DNA of 64,000 bases from Pinibacter aurantiacus (GTDB lineage Bacteria; Bacteroidota; Bacteroidia; Chitinophagales; Chitinophagaceae), in contig NZ_JAHSPG010000006.1 of NCBI RefSeq assembly GCF_019130065.1, positions 345,566 through 409,565 of the forward strand, written 5' to 3'. Positions 57,591 through 64,000 of this stretch are shown piece by piece (the stretch's first letter is position 1; every line of letters starts with the position of its first letter). Made by a program: the position numbers and the translations under genes. The notes under the pieces are model-generated. The model was not told the origin of the DNA and searched no databases. It worked only from the letters and a program-made list of their open reading frames with translations.

Positions 57591-59099
57591 CTATTTTACT
57601 GTTTGCAGAGAAGAAAGTGAGGCCATAGCTCCCTGCTGTTGAATGTCATAAAATTTTTCAGTTACTGCCTCTTCAAAACCTGCGAGTGAGGAAAGATCTG
57701 CATCCCAAAGTTCGGTATTGCGCAAAACATTTGCAATTACCTGCTCCGGCGCATTGTTTTGCCATTGCTCATAAAAATATCCGGCTTTGTCATCGTTGAT
57801 GTGGTATTCAACTCCGTTGTGCGAACCGTAATATTTCTCGCCCTCTTTTTTCACCGGTTTAGTAAACAAAAGATAGGCAGCAAAACCAAGTGCGTAATGT
57901 TGCGGCACGTTGTTGAATAGTTTATAATACTGCTGCAATACAGGAATGGTGCGCATTTTCAGCTTCGACGTGTACTGCATGGTAATGCTCAGCCATTGGT
58001 GCTGTATGAATGGATTTCTGAAACGGTCGAGCACTTGCTTGCCAAAATCCTGCGCTGCATTTGCTGACAAAGTGTAAGGAATAGCAGGTGCTATTTCGTT
58101 CAACATCAATTCGCTGATGAATGTAGATAGTGCCTTGTTTTCCATTCCTTCACGCACAGTCCCTACACCGCTCAGGTATGCAAGCCCACAGCTAAGTGTA
58201 TGTGTACCGTTTAACAAACGAAGTTTTAATTCTTTGAATGTTTCAATATTGTCAGCGATGATCACGCCTTTATCTGCTTGCGCAAAAGACAATACTTCTT
58301 TTACTTTCTCATCACCCTCAATTGCCCACAAGCGATAAACCTCGCTCATGATCAGTAGGTCGTCTTTATAACCCAGTTCTGTTTCAAAGCCTGCAAGTAT
58401 ATCTGCTGCAGGTTTGCCCGGAACGATTCTGTCCACCAGGGAATTGCAGAACCTGTTGTGTTGTTGCAACCAGTTGATGAAAGAAGGCTCCAGTTGATTG
58501 TATGCCGCCAGTTCCAGCAAAATAGCTTTCAGTTTTTTGCCATTGTCAGTGATCAGTTCGGTTGGCACGATCACCATGCCGCTTTCTGCGCTGCCATTGA
58601 ACGTTTGGTAACGCTTGTATAGAACCGCTAATAATTTTGCAGGGAAAGAAGATGGTACACCTTCCGTAACGCTTTCCTTTACCAGCTGTATACCAACTTC
58701 TGTTGTGTTGGAAATAATGATCTGCAGTTGAGGATTGTTCGCACATTCCAGAATTTCCTGCCATTGTTGTTTGGCAGAAAGTACGCGACTGATAGCAGAA
58801 GCAATGATGTTTTCTTCTACTTTCTGTCCGTCTTCAATACCTCTAATGCAAAGTGTATATAGATTATCCTGTTTGTCAAAAGCATCTGCACCGCCGCTAT
58901 CCGTAGATTTTACCACCACAATACGTCCGTTGAAAATTCCGTTGCGGTTGGCTTTGTCAATAAAATAATCAGGAAGGCCGCGAAGTAAAACGCCGGTTCC
59001 AAATTGAAGTACTTTTTCCGGCAGGGAGAAAATTTTGTCCGATGGCTGCTGTATGCCAGCAGGCAAGCTGTTCGTTAACGTGTTTTTTGAGAGCTGCAT
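57591..59099 (-). CDS. uxaB: Tagaturonate reductase
   Basis: 502 residues from the ATG at 59099; a GTG at 59150 would add 17 unconvincing residues. Mannitol-dehydrogenase-type fold: nucleotide-binding start VLQFGTGVLLRGLPDYFIDK (about 30-49), VVVKSTDSGGADAF, IISNTTEVGIQLV, FCNSLVDRIVPGKP (about 234-247) and KLRLLNGTHTLSCGLAYLSG with the catalytic-lysine-type KLRLLNGTH stretch. It reduces D-tagaturonate to D-altronate with NADH. A TAGGTTTG -7 box lies 68 bases upstream and a candidate LacI site beyond it. Confidence 0.93.
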   Translation of the reverse strand: MQLSKNTLTNSLPAGIQQPSDKIFSLPEKVLQFGTGVLLRGLPDYFIDKANRNGIFNGRIVVVKSTDSGGADAFDKQDNLYTLCIRGIEDGQKVEENIIASAISRVLSAKQQWQEILECANNPQLQIIISNTTEVGIQLVKESVTEGVPSSFPAKLLAVLYKRYQTFNGSAESGMVIVPTELITDNGKKLKAILLELAAYNQLEPSFINWLQQHNRFCNSLVDRIVPGKPAADILAGFETELGYKDDLLIMSEVYRLWAIEGDEKVKEVLSFAQADKGVIIADNIETFKELKLRLLNGTHTLSCGLAYLSGVGTVREGMENKALSTFISELMLNEIAPAIPYTLSANAAQDFGKQVLDRFRNPFIQHQWLSITMQYTSKLKMRTIPVLQQYYKLFNNVPQHYALGFAAYLLFTKPVKKEGEKYYGSHNGVEYHINDDKAGYFYEQWQNNAPEQVIANVLRNTELWDADLSSLAGFEEAVTEKFYDIQQQGAMASLSSLQTVK

Positions 59100-59166
59100 T
59101 GTTGCTATCTTTTTTAAATCTGTGAAAGCCTGATAGTCAGCGTCCTCCACAGAAAGATTTGAATAT

Positions 59167-59174
59167 CAAACCTA
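59167..59174 (-). promoter_or_regulatory. -7 box (TAGGTTTG) for uxaBA
   Basis: On the minus strand TTCGTAGGTTTGATATTC contains TAGGTTTG, identical to the box of the GntR gene. The leader from here to the ATG at 59099 is about 60 bases. Confidence 0.55.
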
Positions 59175-59212
59175 CGAAAAGTAGCGAAAAACGGGATGAA
59201 TATTTACTCCAA

Positions 59213-59224
59213 CGATTGCGTAAA
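59213..59224. promoter_or_regulatory. Candidate LacI-type operator upstream of uxaBA
   Basis: CGATTGCGTAAA, identical to the sites upstream of susC and GH28, about 40 bases upstream of the -7 box, on the edge of the promoter. Confidence 0.5.
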
Positions 59225-59235
59225 GCTGCTATAGA

Positions 59236-59361
59236 AAGGAACGCCCGCCTGAATGACGCAGTCGGGCAGGCAGATTTTCAAGATTGTCATGATTTGAGAT
59301 GATTTTTTTATCCTCAACGCCTAACGCTGATGCCCTACGCGTTCTACGTTGGGCGTTAAGC
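59236..59361. repeat. GGAACGCCCGCC repeat, copy 2, plus an AACGCCTAACGC hairpin
   Basis: 59236-59309 is a copy of the stretch at 14914-14980 (AAGGAACGCCCGCCTGAATG, then GATTGTCATGATT and a run of Ts). Next, AACGCCTAACGC (59316-59327) pairs loosely with GCGTTCTACGTTGGGCGTT (59339-59357), which would fold beyond the stop of the lipoprotein gene. Confidence 0.75.
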
Positions 59362-59362
59362 G

Positions 59363-60382
59363 TCATTTCACCTTCAATTTTATTATCCCAAAATTACTAA
59401 ACGAATAACCGATGGCATCAGAAGGAAAACTCACATCAGTGATCATTGTGCTTTGTTTTATGTCGCTTGTGCCATTCCATGTATCACCGCCATCGTAGGT
59501 GCAATAGATGGAGCCGTAATTATAACCGAAATCGCCACCGGAATAATTGCCCCGCCCAAATGCATAGCCGGACTTTTCATTCATGAAACGAACGCAGTAA
59601 ATTTCGGCAGGAGAGTTTGGCAATGCGGCCCAGCTTGTTCCTCCATCAGTTGATTTCATGATCTTGTCCGATCCGGATATGTACACTGTATTGCCCAATG
59701 CAGCCACGGAGTACAGCGTCTGGTTGATATGTTGATTAACCTGTTGCCATGTAATGCCGCCATTGCTGGTTGTAAGAAGTTTGCCAAAAGAGCAGGCGAT
59801 ATAGCCTTTTTGAGTGTCGCTAAAACTAACGTTCACCATTTGGCCGCCCAGATTGGGCACTTCGTATTCGCTCCAGGATTGACCACTGTTTTCTGTTTTG
59901 AAAACCGTATTGCCGCCCACACAAAAGCCGAGCGTTTTGTTTACAAAATAAACCGATGATATTTCAAGCCATTTTGTACTTGAAAATATTTTGTTCCAGG
60001 TTTGTCCGCCGTCGGATGTTTTTAAAATAATACCGCCGGGCGGGATACAGCCAGAGCCGTTGCAAGATGACGAGCCGCCAACTGCATAGCCGGTTTGGGA
60101 ATCGGTAAAACACAAGCTGTAAAGCGGAAGGTCAGTGTTGGATGACATTTTTGTCCATGTTTTCGCAGAATCTGTTGTTTTATAAATGGCGCCGGTACCG
60201 GTAGCTACAAATCCATCTTTTTCGGTAGTAAAAAAAATGGCTGAAATGCCTGTGAAATCGGGACGTGTGAAGGTTGTATCAAGGCAAAGTGTTGCGGGTT
60301 GCTTGCTTTGTTTTGAAGAATCATTCTTTTTGCAGGATAGCAGGCAGGAAAGGGGAACTATAAAGAGAAGTATTTTTCTCAT
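59363..60382 (-). CDS. YCF48-like beta-propeller lipoprotein
   Basis: 339 residues with lipobox LLSC (Cys17). Repeated motifs TDSAKTWTKM, TSDGGQTWNKI, TENSGQSWSEY, TSNGGITWQQV, STDGGTSWAAL and TYDGGDTWNG are Asp-box-like turns of a propeller akin to YCF48/photosystem-II-stability-factor-like and sortilin-type repeats. Such exported propellers are common in Bacteroidota; the function is not known. It is followed on the same strand, after 212 bases of repeats and promoter, by uxaB, and is probably independent of it. Confidence 0.8.
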   Translation of the reverse strand: MRKILLFIVPLSCLLSCKKNDSSKQSKQPATLCLDTTFTRPDFTGISAIFFTTEKDGFVATGTGAIYKTTDSAKTWTKMSSNTDLPLYSLCFTDSQTGYAVGGSSSCNGSGCIPPGGIILKTSDGGQTWNKIFSSTKWLEISSVYFVNKTLGFCVGGNTVFKTENSGQSWSEYEVPNLGGQMVNVSFSDTQKGYIACSFGKLLTTSNGGITWQQVNQHINQTLYSVAALGNTVYISGSDKIMKSTDGGTSWAALPNSPAEIYCVRFMNEKSGYAFGRGNYSGGDFGYNYGSIYCTYDGGDTWNGTSDIKQSTMITDVSFPSDAIGYSFSNFGIIKLKVK

Positions 60383-60700
60383 TCAGGGGCTTTACTGTTT
60401 GACCCGTAAGTGTTAAGAAACGTTGCACAATACCTGTTTTGGTTAAATATTCGCAATATAAAAATGTGTAAAAAGCTTTCAATGTTTGCAACTGCGAAAT
60501 GTTATTCCTCGTCTCAAAGAAATTAATTTAAGGAAGCTTGATCTGTATGGTAATCGGCCCTTTTTAGTAAATGGAATGTCCTTTTAGTGATGCGGTAGAG
60601 CCTCAAGTGAATTAATCTTGCATTAGTAACCAGCCCAATATTTAATTGGAGCAAGTATATCTAAGTAAACGTCATTCGAACTATCGTAAACTCTTTACAA
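60383..60700. other. Divergent intergenic region without recognised gene
   Basis: 318 bases between two divergent starts. AT-rich, with no ORF, palindrome or sure -7 box that I can support. It must hold the promoters of both neighbours. Confidence 0.6.
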
Positions 60701-60982
60701 ATGAATTTATTCGACTTAAGAATTAGTATTGTCTGGTTTTTTCTAAGCTTTGTTATTTTACCTTTTGCTGGCTTTATTTTCAGAAGTATTCAATTGCAAA
60801 AGAAGGAACGGCGCATTAAGGACCTGGAAGAGGAAATGGTTACCAGTCACGCCGAAATATTGGCGTTACAAGCGCAGCTGGCAATTCGCAAAGACGACTC
60901 CATAAGAACGATGGCCATCGAAGGAAGTCGCCAATTTGCCAAAAATGCAAGTAAGGGAAAATTAAAAGTTAGCACAATGTAA
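60701..60982 (+). CDS. Small membrane-anchored coiled-coil protein, unknown function
   Basis: 93 residues. One membrane segment (about 8-28, ISIVWFFLSFVILPFAGFIF) followed by a charged heptad-like stretch (LQKKERRIKDLEEEMVTSH, about 32-50, then AEILALQAQLAIRK), and a basic tail. It is not recognised as a known family; the topology suggests a helix anchored in the inner membrane with a coiled coil outside the bilayer. A clean intrinsic terminator 31 bases downstream supports a real single-gene unit. Confidence 0.65.
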   Translation: MNLFDLRISIVWFFLSFVILPFAGFIFRSIQLQKKERRIKDLEEEMVTSHAEILALQAQLAIRKDDSIRTMAIEGSRQFAKNASKGKLKVSTM

Positions 60983-61012
60983 GCTCCTCAAATCTTTTTA
61001 GATAGACAAAGA

Positions 61013-61039
61013 GCCTTCTCTAATCGGGAAGGCCTTTTT
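61013..61039 (+). terminator. Intrinsic terminator
   Basis: GCCTTC (61013-61018) and GAAGGC (61028-61033) form a stem with a 9-base loop, followed after one C by five Ts. It ends the small membrane-protein gene. Confidence 0.8.
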
Positions 61040-61165
61040 GTTTATGTAAACCGTTGGCGACCGGGCAGGCATTGCCGTGAAAGGAAAAATTGCTCTTTCT
61101 AAAATGTCTAAAAAAAATAAAGCGCTGATAAGACTATCAACGCTGATTTTCCATGTGTTACGGAT

Positions 61166-62182
61166 CTATTTATTATATACCAAAATTTGAAAACTTCCTG
61201 GTACCATCGGTGGACGTTTGCCCTCGTGCGGACCTGGCACAAACTCTGCGGTCGGTAAGTAAATAGCGTGTGTTGCCTCGTCGATGGCTATTGTTCTTGC
61301 ACCTTTTTTGGTGGTAACAGTATTGATGACTTCAAATGAATTTGTCGACTTTTCTTTAATTACCGTCATCGTGCCATCTTCTCCATTTGACGTGAAAATT
61401 GTTTTGCTTTCGTTGTCGAATGCCACACCGTCGCAGCCTTCGCCGATTGGAACTTTCGCAATTGTTTTACCGTTTGTTGCGTCTATTACCATCAGCAGTT
61501 TGTTATCGCAACCGGCAAAAAGTCTTTTTGATTTATTGTCAAAAGCAAGCCCTGTAGGCTCTTCGCCTGGCGCAATGCTCCATTTTGTCTCTACCGACAT
61601 TGTCTTGAGATTGACAACCGCTATTTCACTTTTGTCTTCAATATTTACAAATACTTTTCCTTCTCCATCGCTTACCGCTGTTTCAGGTTTGCCAGCAAGT
61701 GCAATGGTTGCAATGACTTTGTTGGATTGCGGGTCAACAACGGACAGGTCTTTGCTGCGACCATTGCAAGTGATGATTTTTTGGGAGAACGGTTCAAAAA
61801 TAATGGCATCGGGATTTTCACCCACCTGGATTTGGTTGGTAATATTGTTGGTGGCGAGATCAAATACTGTAATGCTATTCAGTTTGCCATTGCTTGTAAA
61901 TCCTTTATTGAGTGCGTTCGCAAATGCGATGCCGTGAATGCCCGTAGTATTGGGAATGACGCCAATCGAATCACCTGTGGTCTTGTCGAGGATATTCAAC
62001 TGGGTTCCGTGGGAGACATACAGTTTGTTATTGTTAACTGCCAGGTAATCCCAGCCACCGGCGCTTGCAATGTGAAATGTTTTGGAAAGATGATACGGCT
62101 TGTCTTGGGCGTGGATATTATTGATCAACGCGGAGCTCAGCAGAAGCCCGGTTGACAGCGATAAAATTAATTGCCTTGTCAT
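61166..62182 (-). CDS. YncE/YVTN-type beta-propeller protein (exported)
   Basis: 338 residues from the ATG at 62182; the longer frame to 62368 is rejected because MTRQLILSLSTGLLLSSALI at 62182 is a signal peptide and a TACGTTTG -7 box lies 26 bases before it. Repeats of about 40 residues (LAVNNNKLYVSHGTQLNILD, IIFEPFSQKIITCNGRSKD, VSDGEGKVFVNIEDKSEIAV, LAFDNKSKRLFAGCDNKLLM, VAFDNESKTIFTSNGEDGTM) are YVTN/YncE propeller blades. Function of such periplasmic propellers is generally unknown. Confidence 0.85.
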   Translation of the reverse strand: MTRQLILSLSTGLLLSSALINNIHAQDKPYHLSKTFHIASAGGWDYLAVNNNKLYVSHGTQLNILDKTTGDSIGVIPNTTGIHGIAFANALNKGFTSNGKLNSITVFDLATNNITNQIQVGENPDAIIFEPFSQKIITCNGRSKDLSVVDPQSNKVIATIALAGKPETAVSDGEGKVFVNIEDKSEIAVVNLKTMSVETKWSIAPGEEPTGLAFDNKSKRLFAGCDNKLLMVIDATNGKTIAKVPIGEGCDGVAFDNESKTIFTSNGEDGTMTVIKEKSTNSFEVINTVTTKKGARTIAIDEATHAIYLPTAEFVPGPHEGKRPPMVPGSFQILVYNK

Positions 62183-62207
62183 AGAAATAATGATGTTGAA
62201 TGGGCCG

Positions 62208-62215
62208 CAAACGTA
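62208..62215 (-). promoter_or_regulatory. -7 box (TACGTTTG) for the YVTN protein gene
   Basis: On the minus strand CGATACGTTTGCGGCC contains TACGTTTG, a full match to TAnnTTTG, 26 bases upstream of the ATG at 62182. It supports that start. Confidence 0.6.
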
Positions 62216-62379
62216 TCGGTCAATTCTGTAGAAAATTTGTAAAAGCCGATGTGGAGAGCAACCGGTAACAATTTGGTAACGGCACTGTTTAACCGGGTTT
62301 TTAAATTTAATTTTTGACTTTTTACTTATCCCTAGGTCGTTTAACCAAGTCTGTCTATTTTTATTCATAGACTATTTTC

Positions 62380-63009
62380 ATGTATCCAACATTTACTACG
62401 GGCAATTTTAAGAAGATTTGTAAGCAACTGGCGCTGATGGATGAAGATCTGAAATTGGTGTTGGACACATACGGCTATCCGCCGCTGTGGTCGCGGCCAA
62501 ATACTTTTGAAAGCCTCGTGCACATTATTCTTGAGCAGCAGGTTTCACTTGCATCGGCATTGGCGGCACTGAATAAACTGAAGGAAAAAATAAAGGACAT
62601 CACACCCGAGGGGGTTTTGTTGTTGACGGACGAAGAGCTGAAGGCAAGTTATTTCAGCAGGCAAAAAACTATTTATGTAAGGCATTTGGCAGAGGCCATT
62701 CAAAACCGTAAACTCGATTTGCTTGCGTTGGAAAAATTGTCGGACGACGAAGTGCGTGAGCGACTTACAAAGCTAAAAGGCGTGGGCGACTGGACGGTTG
62801 ATGTTTATCTCATCTTCATTCTGCATCGCGCAGACGTGTTTCCGATGGGCGATCTGGCGGCAGTGAATGCCCTGAAACAAATCAAGAAATTGCCAAAGGA
62901 CACGTCCCGCGAGGAACTTGCGGCAATCGTCTCCAACTGGCAGCCGTATAGAACTGTGGCTACGATGGTGCTGTGGCATTGGTATTTGTCGGTGAGGAAG
63001 AAGAATTAA
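62380..63009 (+). CDS. AlkA-type DNA-3-methyladenine glycosylase (HhH-GPD)
   Basis: 209 residues, without the N-terminal domain of E. coli AlkA. The HhH-GPD core shows LVHIILEQQVSLASALAAL (about 46-64), the hairpin LKGVGDWTVDVYL (about 132-144) and FPMGDLA with likely catalytic D158. It excises alkylated bases in the cytosol. It is a housekeeping gene with no link to the pectin genes. Its stop codon sits in an AT-rich TTAATAATTAA repeat. Confidence 0.88.
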   Translation: MYPTFTTGNFKKICKQLALMDEDLKLVLDTYGYPPLWSRPNTFESLVHIILEQQVSLASALAALNKLKEKIKDITPEGVLLLTDEELKASYFSRQKTIYVRHLAEAIQNRKLDLLALEKLSDDEVRERLTKLKGVGDWTVDVYLIFILHRADVFPMGDLAAVNALKQIKKLPKDTSREELAAIVSNWQPYRTVATMVLWHWYLSVRKKN

Positions 63010-63135
63010 TAATTAATAATTAAAAATTAATTAAGACAGCACCGAAACCATGCTTGCAACTCTGCGATGTTTTTTGGAACTTGAAGACTCTATGCTTTTG
63101 TGCATATGTCCCTTCTTAATTATTAATTATTAATT
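63003..63135. repeat. TTAATAATTAA inverted pair
   Basis: AT-rich TTAATAATTAATAATTAA at the end of the glycosylase gene (63006-63034) faces CTTAATTATTAATTATTAAT (63115-63134) across about 80 bases. A single arm of the same type is at 31009-31036. The 132-bp gap holds no gene. Confidence 0.8.
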
Positions 63136-63141
63136 CCAAAT

Positions 63142-63888
63142 ATGAGCAGATTACAAAATAAAACAGCTGTTGTTACAGGTGGCGGAAGCGGAATAGGCTT
63201 CGCTACTGCAAAAGAATTTATTGCAGAAGGAGCTAAAGTCGTTATTACAGGAAGAAATAAAACAGAACTGGATAATGCAGTACAGGAGTTGGGGGCCGGC
63301 GCATATGCGGTTGTGGCCGATACTTCTAAAGTGGATGCGATCAAAACGCTGCGACAGGAGGTAGAGAAAATATTTCCATCGCTGGATGTGCTTTTTATCA
63401 ATGCGGGCATTGTAAAGTTTGGTAACATAGAAACTGTTACCGAAGAAGTTTTCGACGAGCAATTCAATACAAATTTTAAAGGGGCCTATTTTACCATACA
63501 GCAATTATTACCGTTGTTCAAAAGCGGAGGCTCCATTATTCTGAATACGTCGATCAATGCACATATCGGAAGGCCCAGCATTTCTGTTTATGGCGCCACG
63601 AAGGGAGCGTTGCTTACACTCGCCAGGAATCTTTCTGCTGAACTGATGCCGCGAAAAATAAGGGTGAATGCGATTAGCTCCGGACCAATCAATACACCGC
63701 TTCACAGTGGGAAGGGACTTACAGAGGAGCAGGCTATACAATATCGCAAAGATCTTATTGCGCAAGTTCCATTGGGGCGTTTGGGTGAGCCATCTGAAAT
63801 TGCAAAAGCAATTATGCTTTTTGCATCAGACGAAGCTGCATATATTATAGGTGCGGAGATTTTGGCTGATGGCGGAATGTCTTTGTAG
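63142..63888 (+). CDS. Short-chain dehydrogenase/reductase
   Basis: 248 residues, classical SDR length. TGGGSGIGFA (12-21) is the nucleotide site, NAG (87-89), S137 and the YxxxK pair Y150/K154 (SVYGATKGAL) form the catalytic set, and ISSGPINTPLH follows. The R at TGRNKTE suggests NADP(H) preference. Substrate unknown. Its neighbours do not point to a pathway. ACTGAATA repeats follow the stop. Confidence 0.9.
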   Translation: MSRLQNKTAVVTGGGSGIGFATAKEFIAEGAKVVITGRNKTELDNAVQELGAGAYAVVADTSKVDAIKTLRQEVEKIFPSLDVLFINAGIVKFGNIETVTEEVFDEQFNTNFKGAYFTIQQLLPLFKSGGSIILNTSINAHIGRPSISVYGATKGALLTLARNLSAELMPRKIRVNAISSGPINTPLHSGKGLTEEQAIQYRKDLIAQVPLGRLGEPSEIAKAIMLFASDEAAYIIGAEILADGGMSL

Positions 63889-63993
63889 GAATAACTGAAT
63901 AACTGAATAACTGAAAGAGATGCTTCACATCTCAAAAAACACCACTAAGATTCTGTGTTAACCACCAAGTCTAAGTTTGATTAAGTTTTTATA
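63889..63993. repeat. ACTGAATA units and the start of a CACTAAG-type stretch at the window end
   Basis: AATAACTGAATAACTGAATA directly after the SDR stop (63886-63888), then ACCACTAAGATTCTGTG and ACCACCAAGTCTAAG, resembling the left arm of the CACTAAG family; its partner may lie outside the window. Confidence 0.65.
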
Positions 63994-64000
63994 ATTTTGT

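Noticed and set aside
57591..59150. Longer UxaB from a GTG at 59150
   Set aside because: It would begin only 17 bases from the -7 box and add residues unlike the family; the ATG at 59099 fits better.
61284..61937. 217-residue hydrophobic open frame on the plus strand opposite the YVTN gene
   Set aside because: Apparent membrane character is a mirror of the repeated propeller codons; the minus-strand gene has a signal peptide and promoter.
62183..62368. 62-residue extension of the YVTN protein
   Set aside because: It crosses the -7 box and hides the signal peptide.

Overview
The window looks like a Bacteroidota chromosome, most plausibly Chitinophagaceae (inferred). It carries a SusC/SusD pair, many secreted CAZymes with Bacteroidota-type signal peptides or lipoboxes, TAnnTTTG-like -7 boxes, few obvious Shine-Dalgarno sites and many short palindromic intergenic repeats. 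No rRNA, tRNA, CRISPR array, transposase, integrase or phage gene was recognised. Almost the whole window is devoted to eating pectin, especially rhamnogalacturonan.

Layout. (1) 1-25.9 kb: a same-strand row of exported enzymes: a truncated TIM-barrel protein, a GH140-type apiosidase, a GH43-like lipoprotein, two sialidase-fold propellers, two GH2 and two GH78 enzymes, an STN-esterase fusion, an exported TIM-barrel isomerase homologue, a GH141-like beta-helix protein and a DUF5703-type (alpha/alpha)6 protein. One cytosolic enzyme, an LgoD-like dehydrogenase, sits among them. The set resembles known rhamnogalacturonan-II systems. (2) 26.1-36.6 kb: a GntR-type regulator divergent from rhaT, rhaEW (aldolase-dehydrogenase fusion), rhaM, rhaI, rhaB and lutABC, which together would take L-rhamnose to DHAP and, through lactaldehyde and lactate, to pyruvate. 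(3) 37.0-54.2 kb: susC, susD, a surface beta-helix lipoprotein, a PL1 pectate lyase, a LacI regulator, GH28, GH105, uxaC and exuT: a polygalacturonate module. (4) 54.5-59.1 kb: class I FBPase, then uxaA and uxaB on the minus strand, which complete galacturonate to 2-keto-3-deoxygluconate. (5) 59.4-64.0 kb: ordinary genes: a YCF48-like lipoprotein, a small membrane protein, a YVTN propeller, an AlkA-type glycosylase and an SDR.

How it fits together (inference from families): PL1, GH28 and GH105 free uronates from the backbone; GH78 frees rhamnose; GH2, GH43, GH140, GH141 and the uncharacterised enzymes trim side chains. RhaT and ExuT import the products. The rha-lut and uxa routes deliver DHAP, pyruvate and KDG, and FBPase would support gluconeogenesis from them. 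A shared 12-bp motif upstream of susC, GH28 and uxaB may be the LacI operator that ties the polygalacturonate genes together.

The most unusual feature is the intergenic DNA. At least eight palindromic or low-complexity repeat families fill the gaps. Many copies start exactly at a stop codon, several supply that stop codon or the last residues of the protein, and one pair is nested one inside the other (25887-26128).
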